Below are positions 1-11,179 of a DNA stretch of 64,000 nucleotides, piece after piece. Source of the DNA: Parasponia andersonii (taxonomy: Eukaryota; Streptophyta; Magnoliopsida; Rosales; Cannabaceae). The notes below the pieces were generated by a model, which had not been told where the DNA came from, did no database searches, and saw only the letters and a list, made by a program, of their open reading frames with translations. How positions within the stretch are numbered: the first letter of the stretch is position 1; each line of letters begins with the position of its first letter. The translations under genes were made by a program, and so were the position numbers. The stretch spans positions 708,846 through 772,845 of the forward strand of contig JXTB01000037.1 in assembly GCA_002914805.1 (NCBI GenBank), written 5' to 3'.

Positions 1-463
1 AGCTCTGATAAACTAAAGCCTTTCGTATACACTCGCAATATAATAGTAACTGCTTATCTCAGTTTCAGGCTCAACAGTTATTAAGTTCAGGAGGTCAACC
101 AATAAGATAGTCGAGAGGGGATAATGGTATATTACAAAAAAAAATCATCTGCCAATGATATCAAGGAGCAGAAGAGATATAGATGTGAGATATCATCATA
201 CGTATAGGTTCTAACCAAAATGCAAAGGTGCTTATGGTGATTTCAGCTCCTAATCAGGAAGCAGGGCAAGGAATTCTAGTCTCCTAAGATATGGTTCTCC
301 TTGGCCCAACAAACTATTATTAATGGCTATCAAGGAATGCGCCCTCTCGATTGTATACAAATTAGTGCATTTCAAAGGCAGTTCTTTTGATAATGAATAA
401 AAGCTTAGTCAATGGAATGCACAATGGTCTCCGAGTAATGAATGGATTTATGTTATGTTTTAC

Positions 464-1777
464 CTCAATCCATGCTGCTAGTTTAGGCCTGCCTGCTGCG
501 ATATCGTACTTCACAACCTCTGATAAGTAGATATGGAATCTCTCAACAAATGAAATATAGGCAATGTCCACCTGAAGATAACAATTTCCCAACCATAATC
601 ATGGTAAAACACAGAACTTAACATAAAACTATCAGATTAACATGCTTAGGCAATCAACTTACCAAACTGAACTGGCCCAAGAAGAATGGCCCGTCATCAA
701 ATTTCTTAAGGGCATTTTCCAAGTAATCAAATTGAGCCTCTGATGAACATATTCAGTTTTCATTAGTGTAGTTTTATAGGCAAAATGACATCCCTGAGTG
801 AGTAAAAAACCAATATTAAGGCATAGCAAACAAATCCTACCAGCTGCTTTTACTGGGTCCGATTTAAATGAAGAAAACACTGCTCCAACAAAAGTGTCAA
901 CATAGGATAGCAATTCTTCACCGAACTGTTGTTTAGCAGGATCCTACGATAATCAGACAGTAAACTAGTATTATATGGTCAAAGCTCCTTTGGAGAAGGG
1001 AAAATATCATGGATAAAAATAAGTTTCCCAAGACTTACAGTCGGGAAAAGTGAAGGCCCTTCAAAGTTGGTGTCCACATATTTGATCAGATCGAGACTCT
1101 CTCCGATAACTTTTCCATTGTGTTCTAATGCTGGCACCTAAAATCGATCAAAAACACCAAATAAATCGACGTGTTACTGAGTTTAAAAGACAAAAACTTC
1201 ATTCAGAATCAAGAATAACAATTTTTTCTTCAACTATGTTATTACCTTGTTCCCAGGGTAGACTTTCTCCTTGTACCAAGCAGGCCTGTCTCGAAGATTG
1301 ATAGGTACTAATTTGATTTTATCTTGCAAACCCTGCACCTCATTACATAAAAACAGTAATTAATATGGTTGAAAATGAAGTGGGTACATTATCAAACCAA
1401 AAATGGTTCATTAGAACAACCTTATAGTTTCTCGTGATCCAAACACGTTGTGCAAATGGGCAAGAGTAACTGGTGTACAACCTTCAAAAGACAAAGATAG
1501 CCATTGCAACCTATCATATTATGTTAAAATATATATATATATATATATATATATTACACACGAAAAGGAGAAAGAAGACTTAAAAGTAGGAAAAACCTTA
1601 TAGTTCCATCAAAGAGAGCAGGTAGTTCAGCACTGGAATTCAACACAGGGGGAAGAACTTCTGGCACGTACCTACAAAACCGACAATAAATAAGTAAATT
1701 AAATTCAGCAAAAAATTACGACAAACCCGGAAGCCAAAAAGAGTCCAGAAACGTGGGAAAGCTTACGCGGACGCCAT
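464..1777 (-). CDS. GSTL: Glutathione S-transferase, lambda class (3' end outside window)
   Basis: Lambda-class GST, a cytosolic thiol transferase/dehydroascorbate-reductase-like enzyme that uses a catalytic cysteine. Exons on the minus strand: 1777-1767, 1671-1597, 1481-1421, 1332-1246, 1137-1039, 943-841, 739-663, 571-464; together 621 nt, 207 codons, all frames consistent. The lambda/DHAR active site CPFAQR has Cys at residue 36, in a thioredoxin-like N-terminal domain that continues to the GESLDL gamma-glutamyl-binding segment; the helical C-terminal domain follows (VDTFVGAVFSSFKSD, DDGPFFLGQF, GRPKLAAWIE). There is no transit peptide, so it resembles the cytosolic GSTL1/GSTL3 type. The first coding exon supplies only 11 nt. 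The final exon (ELNKI... in relatives) must lie beyond position 1: bases 1-420 align with intron 8 of the tandem copy. A TATA box lies 110 bp upstream. GST membership is certain; which paralogue is not. Confidence 0.93.
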
Positions 1778-1886
1778 TGATGGAGTTGTCCAGAAAATTG
1801 AGTGAGCTCTTTTTTTCGCTTGGGGCTGGAACTTGAAGAAGAAGAATCGAGTTAAGAATGGTGTCTACGTGCAGAGTGGCAAAGGC

Positions 1887-1893
1887 TTATATA
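1887..1893 (-). promoter_or_regulatory. TATA box of the GSTL gene
   Basis: The minus strand reads TATATAA about 110 bp upstream of the ATG at 1777. The same element sits at the equivalent place (5626-5632) in front of the broken tandem copy, so the duplication carried the core promoter. Confidence 0.6.
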
Positions 1894-2023
1894 GACAGCT
1901 CTAGGCTATAGCCAAGTCCAACAGTGACGATTTGTTGCGTTAGTGCTTACGTGTCAAATGAGGGAAAAATAAAAAATAAAAAAGAAAAGAGAGAGTGTCG
2001 TTTGTGATTACTTGAGACCGGCT

Positions 2024-2360
2024 TTATGGTATAGTTTTGGATTCTTTTATCTTAGCCGTTCGATTTGGCTGATCCAATACTGCTATGGTGGTGCGTGCGG
2101 CTGATGAACGGCCCTCCCTAATTTGGGATTGGAAGAATCTGGAATCATGTGACTTGACCCGGCACTTTAATAAATTCTTCACGCAAATTGAGAAAATAAA
2201 TAAAATTAAAGGAAAAAGCAAAATTAAGCCAGGAATGTGACGATGTATCCAGTCCATTAGTTGAATCATGATCGTGATCGTGTTGGTGTTGACATAATTG
2301 TCGTACCATGGCCAAGATTGCCTTATGATTTTATCTCTCGGGATGATTTGGCTTTTGGCT
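2024..2360. repeat. GSTL upstream segment, first copy of a tandem duplication
   Basis: This stretch, distal 5' flank of the GSTL gene, recurs at about 5810-6155. Shared landmarks include CTTTTATCTTAG, GATTTGGCTGATCCAATA and ACATAATTGTCGTA. The two start codons are 3737 bp apart, so the duplicated unit runs from left of the window to about 2.4 kb and again from about 3.9 to 6.2 kb. No ORF here looks like a real gene. Confidence 0.75.
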
Positions 2361-2704
2361 CCTTCGTTTGGCATTTTTTGTTTAGACATAATTATGGATT
2401 AGAATTATCTAAATACAATTTTAGAATTATCATGTTAAATTATTAGGATAATTTGCCGAGAAGCAATAGTAATATCTAAATTCATAGTTTTTGTGAATTG
2501 AAAAAATTTGATTACAATCACGATCACACGTATATAAAAAAGAAGACGAAAATTAGCGGCTTTCCATAGATAAATCTCCGAATGATACTTCACGGGTTCT
2601 CTTTCTTTGCGATAGAGTAGAGGAAAGTATAGGAGAAGAGTTAGCGTCATTATGATTTAATTTAGGACTACAACCTTAGTAGTTTTTATATATATTTATA
2701 GATA

Positions 2705-2948
2705 GGTTGCTAATCCAATAGGTATTTTTATTCTCTACCTATAGATAGGTATTTTTTTTTTAGCCGTTAGATCACCGTCTAATAATGATCCAATGACTAT
2801 AATGAAGTGCATAAAAAGACATGCATTATTAATGCTCTTTCTCTCTCTTACTTTTTACAATAAAAAAATGTACATGCTAAATTTTCATTGGCCAAATTAA
2901 TACCTATGCGTAGGTAAAAAAAAAAAAATACTTACTGGATTGGTGCCC
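2705..2948. mobile_element. MITE-like element with imperfect terminal inverted repeats
   Basis: A 244-bp non-coding element. The left end (2705-2729) and the reverse complement of the right end (2924-2948) match at about 19 of 25 positions, sharing the core AATCCA and the run TATTTTT. TA-rich DNA flanks both sides. The flanks (2610-2704 and 2972-3035) resemble the uninterrupted sequence at 3040-3200, which looks like a paralogous empty site. A related, partly decayed copy is at 51839-52040. No coding capacity, so non-autonomous; superfamily not determined. Confidence 0.5.
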
Positions 2949-3039
2949 ATATATATATATATATATATATACCCAATTGAGATTTTCGTAGAATTAGGCT
3001 AGTATGAATCTCTACACATTATAAAGTCATAAATTAGGA

Positions 3040-3200
3040 TGGAGCAGAGGAGAGTATAGAAAAAGAGGCAGTGTACACATCATGATTGTACTTAGGACCA
3101 CAACTATAATAATTTTTTTAATATATACTAACAACACCTAATCGAGACCCTCACATAAGTAGGCCAATATGAGTCTCTGTACATTACAAAGTCATACTCA
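3040..3200. repeat. Degenerate direct repeat of 2610-3035 (without the MITE)
   Basis: The order of landmarks (GGAGAGTATAG-like, TAGGACCACAACT, TA-rich, CCTAATCGAGAC, ATGAGTCTCT, ACATTACAAAGTCATA) repeats the sequence on either side of the MITE at 2705-2948. The copies are clearly diverged. The rest of 3200-4390 is AT-rich non-coding DNA with a short G-rich patch at 3610-3690 and an A-run at 4318-4339. Confidence 0.5.
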
Positions 3201-4395
3201 CATAGTTGTTTTCTGAGCCTAATTCTTGGCATCATTATTTGGCCCACCTAATTAAGATAGCCCAGAAATAATATAATTGTAATTAGAGTATTTACGAGAA
3301 ATGGCCTACTTTTTAAAGATCAATATAAAAAATGACCTGTTTTACACTTATTTAATAAATGATTATTTTGATAAATAGTTGTTTTTTAGTTGATATTTTT
3401 TTTTATAAAGAAAATCAATTTTACATAGTAAATAAAAATTTTTACAAAATAAATCAACGTATTTTGATAAATTAAATATGAAAAATGGTCATTCATTAAA
3501 TAATTTTCAATAATTCAGCCAATTTTTTAATCATGTTTGAGAAAATTATGATCCAAAATTCCTAGGGCTAAAAACATGTTAATTAAATCCAACGTAGGGA
3601 CGTCAATCTTTCTCGCGGGGTCTCCCCCTAATGGGACAGGTTTAGGGGTATTACATGGGGACGGGACAGGGAGTGGGAATGACAAACCTTACCTAGGCCA
3701 GTGACATGGGAGGGAATCCCTACACCGAATTCACCCGTACACTTAAATGTTTTAATTAATGTATTTTTTTTAATAATTGATATATATATATATATAATGA
3801 ATATACAATTAATTACAAGTTAAATAATTATACATGTAATTAACACAATATTATAATATTAGAGTATGATAGAATAATGAATATTATGGTCTTTTTTCTA
3901 CTCTCTCTTTATATGGCGGTTTTTAATCATGAACCGTAACTCTTAACGGAGTTTCTCCACCGTGTCCTCGCTCATGTTTACACGTGAATGGAGAAGAATT
4001 GTTCGGGGCCCACCCCGGCCCGTTTACACCTTATGGAGGATCTATCTGTAATCCAGTAACTTGACCCGGTAATCGTTCGGCTTGAAAGAAAAGTAGAAGG
4101 GTGTTGATCACTTGGACTCTTGAATCTTTTCTTACATTCTTTACCTGATGTGTGATTTGCACCATTGAACAATAATTTAATATCATGTGGAAATTTGCAC
4201 CATTACTCAATATTTCAATGACCTTATTCTTATAATAAAATAAGCACTACATCCAAGCTTATTACACTCTGATACAAATTCTAACTGGCCCACAATTTGC
4301 ATCTTTCTCAAATCCCAAAAAAAAAAAAAAAAAAAAAAAGAACTAACTGAACTCACACTTTGGTTGGTAACCTCCTGAACATAGCAGTGAACCCT

Positions 4396-5514
4396 TTATT
4401 GATGACATTTAATTGACAAGTTCAACTGCTGCTCCTGCAAAGAAAGAGGCGATCATATTTTAGATTTCTTGCAAACAGCATAATTATACTAATCTAGGAA
4501 AAAATTCCCCAAAAAAAAAAAAAATCATAAAATGGATTCAGGTTGCTATAGAGATGGTACCGAGAAGAGCCTTTTGAAGAACTCGACCAGCTCCTTAGGA
4601 TCAGTTTTAGTCACCTTATAAGCATCAATCTTTGTTGAGCTCCTACAGAAGCATATATCAACAAGAACAATTACTACCAGGAATCCAATAACTCTCATAG
4701 ACTAAAGCCCTTCCTATATGCTTGCAATATAAGAGTAACTGCTTATACCATTTTCAGGCTCAATAATTCAAACCACATGATTACAAAGATAAGGAGGTCA
4801 ACCAAATAAGATAGTTACAAATGATCTGCCAATGATATCAAGGAGCAGAAGACATTTAGCTGTGAGATATCATCATTCCTATAGGTTCTAACCAAAATGC
4901 AAAGGTGCTCATGGAGATTTCAACTGCAAAATCAGGAAGCAGGGCAAGGATTTCTAGTCTCCTAAGATATGGCCTATGGTTACTCCTTGACCCAACAAAC
5001 TATTGTCAATGGCTATCGAAGAACACGCCCTTTCGACTGTAATCAAATTAGTGAACTCGAAAGGTGGTCCTCTTATGAGAATGAATAGAAAGCTTAGTCA
5101 ACAATGGAATGCAGAATGGTCTACAATGTAGTGAATGGATTTAAGTCATGTTGTACCTCAATCCATGCTGCTAGTTTGGGCCTGCCTGCTGTGATGTCGT
5201 GCTTCACCACCTCTGATAAGTAGATCTGCAACCTCTCAACAAATGGAATATAGGCAATGTTCACCTGAAAAATACAATGTTAAGTGTAACATAGCGAAAA
5301 GGAGAAAGTAAACATAAGAGTAAGAAAGACCTTGTAGTTCCATCAAAGAGAGCAGGTTGTTCAGCACTGGAATTCAACACAGGGGGAAGAACTTCTTGCA
5401 CGTACCTACATAACCAAACAAAACTAATAAATAAACTAAACTTGAGCAAACATTAAGATAAACCCAGATGGAAAAAAGGGTCCAGAGATGTGGGAAATCT
5501 TACGCGAACGCCAT
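4396..5514 (-). pseudogene. Broken tandem copy of GSTL, exons 3-7 deleted
   Basis: Recognisable pieces on the minus strand: exon 1 (5514-5504), exon 2 (5405-5331, VQEVLPPVLNSSAEQPALF), exon 8 (5264-5157, NIAYIPFVERLQIYLSE), exon 9 (4642-4561, resembling DPKELVEFFKRLFS) and possibly a last exon from 4434 to a stop at 4398-4396. Exons 3-7, which would encode the CPFAQR active site and most of both domains, are missing: sequence resembling intron 7 runs into sequence resembling intron 2 at about 5275-5296. Joining exon 2 (phase 2) to exon 8 (phase 0) breaks the frame. Exon 9 also has one extra A that creates an immediate stop. Promoter and TATA box are retained, so a transcript is possible, but not a GST. 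Confidence 0.88.
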
Positions 5515-6666
5515 TGATGATGTTGTCAAGAGAATTCAGTAAGCTTTTTTTTTTTTTTTTGGCCGGAAATGGAAGAATAAGAATCGGGTTTAAGAATGGT
5601 GTCTACATGCAGAGTGGCAAAAGGTTTATATAGACACTAACTAGTAGCATGTGCCAACTCTCACAGTGACGAATTGTTGTGTTAGTACTTACGTGTCAAT
5701 ACTTCCTTTCCAAAAAGGAAAAAAGTAAAGGAAAAGGGAAAAATACTTACCCTCCTCGCCCAAAATGGAAAAAAGAAATTGAAAAGGGTAAAAAAAAAAN
5801 ACGTGAAACCCGTTTTATAGTAAAGTTTTGGATCCTTTTATCTTAGTCGTTTGATTTGGCTGATCCAATATCCTATGGTAGTTCTTGCGGCTAATGAAGA
5901 CGGCATATTACCCATAATGGCCCTCCTTTATTTGGAATTGGAAGAATTTGGAATCAATGTACCTTGTTGAATTTTTTTTTTTTCTAAATCTTTTCTTCAT
6001 AATATCAAGTATATCTTAATTCTTAAGTCCATTCATTCATTTTCTAGTGTTTTTTTTAATTTATTTATTCAAATAATTGTCGTAGCACTACCGAGACTAG
6101 TTTATGATTTATCTCTTGGATGATTCAACTTGGCTCTTTCATTTGGCATCTACTGGATGCAACAATCCCGAATCCAAACAAGTAATTTGAAGAAAATCTC
6201 TTTCTTGGGTTTAGCCATTTTTTCTTTCTTTTAAGTATAATGAATTGACAAAAAAAAACAATCAAGTACCCAGCCTCATATTCTCTATTCAATAATATTT
6301 GGGAACATAGTCCACCACCAATTTATTGGCAGCTCTCCACTTCGAGGATTTCCAAAGCAAAAAATAAACAGTACCATTACATTTCGGACTCTTCAATTTT
6401 GCCAATCTAGGATGTACATGCTGAATGCAAGCAGATATGCTGTGAAAATATTTATCATTTACAAATTCGACATTTTCGCCAGCACATTAAGGAAATTTAC
6501 CTTTTTATGAGAAACACAAAGCTTACATGCACTATTGAGTGCAAATAATCGAATTCTGGAGGAGAGAAAAAGAGCACTAAATGATTGCACATGTGATCGT
6601 ATAAACAACCAAAACCAAGATACAAAATCTTCATCTGCTCCTAACCGAGCTTAATATCTTCTTGAG
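5515..6666. other. Intergenic: GSTL pseudogene 5' flank and TERC 3' flank
   Basis: The part to about 6155 is duplicated GSTL 5' flank. A single N at 5800 ends an A-run. From 6160 to 6666 the DNA is AT-rich and probably contains the TERC 3' UTR and terminator region. I see no gene here. Confidence 0.6.
5626..5632 (-). promoter_or_regulatory. TATA box retained in front of the GSTL pseudogene
   Basis: The minus strand reads TATATAA 112 bp upstream of the pseudogene ATG, the same spacing as in the intact copy. Confidence 0.5.
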
Positions 6667-9600
6667 CTAGTCAGTCTTCTTCAACAAACTTAGCGCCACC
6701 CCAGCACTAAGACTTGTAGCGACAAAGCCAAGTGACATCTCAGTAGATACATGAAACCCTGTAGGAAAAGTTGACGAAGTTCGAATATTGGAATGCATGG
6801 AATATATGGTATAAAACAAGATAATAGCGCTATTAATAAGTACCCACCAAAATAGTCCAGGATCATTTTACATCCAATAAAGCCGAGAACAACACCAATC
6901 GATGGCTGAAAGAGAGAATTGGGGAAATAGGTTCAGTAAAGTACAAATCCAAACCTTGTCATGGTTTCCAGCGACACTATAATTCCAAAAGTACACCATT
7001 CACAATCAAAATCCAGCCCTTAAGATGAGATTTGCTACAGAAAAGAGCCTATAGACTGGAGTTATGTTCGCAACGTTACTCAAGTTTTCATGAACCCTCT
7101 TGACAGCAATCTAGCTAATAACCTTAGCCAACATTTTCAAAAAAAATAAAATTCCAAATTGTCTCAAGTCACTGATGCAGCATGTATACTATATAACTGA
7201 TGTTCCATAGCAAGCAGTTCTTTACTAGAGACAGAATGGAAAAATAGCTCCACCTATACATAATGTCGCCAATGTTTAAAAATCTAGACAGACCATGTTA
7301 TGACCGGCCAAAAAAAACAGCAATTTATAAATTCAGGTTGAGCAAGTTAACTTTATACCTGTAAATACTCCAAATCCGACATACCCTCAGAAATGAGAGT
7401 GTAAAGTGACCTCAAACCTGCATTTTCCAGATATATCGTTAATTATTGTCAATTGCACGTAGCCATGTATATGTTATATTCCTATTTGACCTATGGAATG
7501 CACCTAAATACATGTATACCCGACAGCATTACAGGGAAGAGATAGAGTTAACCACATGATACTAATTTCCAAAAACAAAGTACAAGAGAGCACATCAGAT
7601 GCAGCACTAAAACATTCCGCAGACATTATAATTTCAAAGATATATTTGCAACTTACAGGACAATGTCCACAAAAGTAGCAAGAATTACCTACGATGGCAA
7701 AGATATTAGAAGTGTAAACTATGAAAGGATCCCGAGTACAGCCAAATACTGCTGGTATGGAGTCAACCTAAAAGAAAATGAAGCATCATATCAATTTCCA
7801 TAAATATTAGCTTGCTCATAATGAAATTGATAATACATGTCTGACATAATTGTTGGTGGAAAAACCTACTGCAAATGCAATATCACTCAGCTCAATTACT
7901 GCTACTGTGAGAAGTAAAGGTGTGGCCTGCCCAAAATGTTTGAGACCTGTTAGAAATCAAACTGAAATTAATATGACACATTAGATCTTGTTTTTTAAGA
8001 GAGGCATAAAATGCATCTGGTTGCTCAGCACTAGAAATACTTTGATGCATTTGCTAAAATTGACATAAATTTTGGCTATTCTGAGAGGCAGAAAATGGAG
8101 CCAGCTAATACAGAGAAAGTATCTGCCTTTTTTTTTCCCCCTTCTTATTTTCTTCTTTTTTTTGGGCCAAGAGATTCAGAAAAAGGTTGCAAACTAGCCT
8201 TGGAGCTTGAAACATCCATATGTTCTGTTCGCTACACAATGATTTTTTTTTTTTTCAAGACCGCTTAACAAGTAGTTAAAAATTGAAGTTTGAATCTTTT
8301 AAGTCATAACAGATTCTCGTAAATAACTTACTTTCCATGCACCATCCTGAACTGTGAAAAATCGATTGCCTTTATAATTAGCTGTAAGAATTCAGTGAAA
8401 ATAGGAAGAAGAAAAGGTATTAGATTACAGAAGAATAAGTGAAAATAAACAGAATTTAGGTTATGAAAAAATATTTCCTATCCTTAATCTAACAGTAAAA
8501 ATAGAGTAATAAGTTGCTAAACTAAAAGCGACAAAAGATAACAATCATATTGACTTAAGAAAAAGAAATTAAACCCTCCAATGGCATATTTCCTATTTCT
8601 TTTACATCTAACTCTTAACCCATGGAAATACAGTCGTAAGATAAATTCAAAAGAAAGCAAATAGAAACAGAGGTATGACCTTACCTGTAACAGGGATAAA
8701 TCTCTGGCATGTCTTGACAACAAAGTTGTCAGATAGGTCGCTGTCATCTTCTTCGGTAGCAAAAAGCTATCAAAACATAACAAAATATTGTCATGACACT
8801 TAAGCTAAAAAGGTTAGCATGAAAGACTGAGTAGAACTTTTACTTAATGGGTATGAGTTTATGACAAAACATAAAATTTTGTGTGATGACAAACAAAACC
8901 ACCTGACATTTCAGAAATCACAAATCAGTTTCTCTTTCAAATTAAAATTGATTTTCAAGCATTCACAGAACCGGAACCCACTATGAATTTCCAGTCCCAG
9001 AGAACTAGCTGAATGACTTCAAAAGGATCTACATTATTATTCAGAGGCATAAATTCACTCGGATTGCAAAATCACATCTTTAACTCAGAAGCCAAGAGAC
9101 ACTGAGGAAAAAACAATGAAAACAGATAAATTGCAACAAGAGTAGTTAAAAAGTTGGAAAAGTATTTCACCTTGAAAGATGAGTAAAGTAGTATAGCAGC
9201 CAGTAGAATGTTTACTGCCTCAAACCTCTAGAACAACAACAAAGGAAAAGAGATTCAGAAATTGCACAAACACAGAAGTATACACAGCCAATGCACACAC
9301 AACACTAATTAAACCTGAATTGTTGCTGTCCCAAGAAGTATTATTGCCAAACGAAAGACCACTGCACCAGCAATGCCATAAGAAAGTACCTGATTCTATA
9401 TTCCACCAACACATACTTTTGTTACCTCATGATGGCATTAATGTAACTACAAAAAACAACTTCTTTAATAAATTTGTGAAACTATAGTCTATAACATTGC
9501 AGAACCTGAATAAGATTACAAATAGGATATACACCTGATACATTTTTGGCACTTTGAAGTACTTGAAGACTAGAACAAAGACAAACAAATTATCCACTGA

Positions 9601-10631
9601 CAAGCTTTGCTCCAATATATACCTGACAACAGTACAATGTTGGTCATCTGTAAGGTGCAGAAACAATCCAACAGAAAGATGGGGGAAAAATTGGTCCACA
9701 CAGCACTAGCAGAAACAATACTACGAAGTCAATAACAAATGCAATTGACTAAACAAATACCAGCTCAAAGTACCATCTGTTTAATGTTGTAATCCTATAA
9801 TATACTTTTGCTTTCAACGAACAACTTATGAAAAGGTTTGGAATGCTAGATTTACATACCCAGTGAAAAATTCTGATGCTTTGTCTACTCCTTCCTTAAA
9901 CCCCAAACCAATGCCAAATGCTACCGCAGTGCCTACCTGAAGTAAGCCATGACTATACCGATCTTAATATTAATAATGAAAGAATCAGTAAGGTTAAGCA
10001 CACAACTTAAACCAATTGGCATGTACTCACCCACAAGGCCACATTTCTAACAGAGGAAACAAAATGTTCATTTTGCTTGATTTTCTCTGAATTAATGGTT
10101 GAATTGGTATTGCGAGATATGTCAACATTGTTAATATCTGCAGAATCAAGATAGCAATTTTAATTCCAAAAAGGAGGGGGGGGGGGGATTTATGCACATA
10201 CCTAAACACCCAGATTGAATAGCACCAGGTTTGTCTCCAAATTGCAAAATCATTAAACTATTATCACACAATTCTAACTTAATCAAAGATATTTTTAACA
10301 AAATGAACTCAAGAGCCCTAAATCCAGAGCTTAATCAAAGAAATTTTCAGTGAAGATCATTTCTGGGGGACGAAATATTCAATTAGCACGTCAAAATCAA
10401 GCTCAAAACATCCAGCATATGAATCTTCACAGTTCTTACAGGCCGAAACTAACATAACACTCACCTGAGGCTGAGGCTGAGGTAGACAAATCGTCTTGCT
10501 GTTCAGTTCCTCCTCTAGAGCAAGAAATGGGCGAAATTTGGAAACGGCCACTGCGACGATCTGAAAGACACAAAGGGATTCGAGCAAAGTGAAATCTTGG
10601 GTCCGCCATTAACAAACAGTAAGAGAAGTTC

Positions 10632-10671
<40 letters not shown>

Positions 10672-10821
10672 ACCTGTACGGAGGCTGGGGAAAGCGTAGC
10701 GACGGGTGCTGAATTTTGGGGACTCAGATTGAGATGGTGAAGTAGCCCTAAGAAGCGAACTGAGGTCGAGCTTCGGAGGAGAGTGGAGGAGTCCGTTGTG
10801 GACAACAGAAGCTAAACCCAT
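6667..10821 (-). CDS. TERC: Thylakoid membrane protein TerC, chloroplastic
   Basis: Plant TerC, an integral thylakoid protein needed for thylakoid biogenesis and membrane protein insertion. Fourteen exons: 10821-10674, 10560-10465, 10137-10031, 9936-9860, 9622-9535, 9395-9315, 9227-9171, 8766-8685, 8381-8332, 7926-7870, 7767-7689, 7417-7359, 6905-6848, 6758-6667; 1131 nt, 376 aa, stop TAG. Residues 1 to about 60 are Ser/Arg-rich and look like a chloroplast transit peptide. The membrane region has both TerC signature acidic stretches, LEQSLSVDNLFVFVL (about 146-160) and IELSDIAFAVDSIPA (273-287). The acceptor giving NQVLSYG (exon 6) and the one giving RFEAVN (exon 7) were chosen because neighbouring AGs break the frame. 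The start is the first ATG in a good context (GCCATGG). A (GA)n tract lies in intron 1. Length fits the family. Confidence 0.94.
10641..10668. repeat. (GA)n microsatellite in TERC intron 1
   Basis: Uninterrupted GA dinucleotides just inside the donor of intron 1 on the transcribed (minus) strand, where they read as a CT tract. Confidence 0.85.
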
Positions 10822-10952
10822 GGCTGCCTCTGCTCTGTGACTGAATCAAAAAAAAATGAAAATGAAACTGAAATTGGTGCGAAATTCAAACGGTACACGA
10901 GAAAGAAATTTTGCTGCATATCTTATCCTATTTTATGTAACTTTCAAGTAAT

Positions 10953-11176
10953 TGTCGTTTTCATTTCTTCATTTATAGTTGTCGTTTTTATTAGTTACTG
11001 TCGTTTTCATAAGCTACCGCGGTTCTTCTTAGTCCCGCTGCCTTGTCATTTTATAGGTGATTGTAGCAGGTCTTCAAGTAATTGTCGTTTCCAAAATATT
11101 GTAGTCCTAGTTTCTATCGTTTGTTCTATTCGTTGTCGTTTTCTATTATCTTGTCATTTTCATTCACTTGTCGTTT
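10953..11176 (+). promoter_or_regulatory. Six perfect TGTCGTTT octamers upstream of TERC
   Basis: TGTCGTTT occurs at 10953, 10980, 10999, 11083, 11134 and 11169, usually continuing TTC or TTA. Near-copies (TATCGTTT, TGTCATTT) lie between them. The cluster starts 132 bp upstream of the TERC ATG. Read in the direction of TERC the octamer is AAACGACA. That it is regulatory is inference. Confidence 0.5.
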
Positions 11177-11179
11177 TAC

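Noticed and set aside
5157..5514. Reading the second GSTL copy as a short functional GST or alternative isoform
   Set aside because: The active site is absent, the exon 2/exon 8 phases clash and exon 9 has a frameshift.
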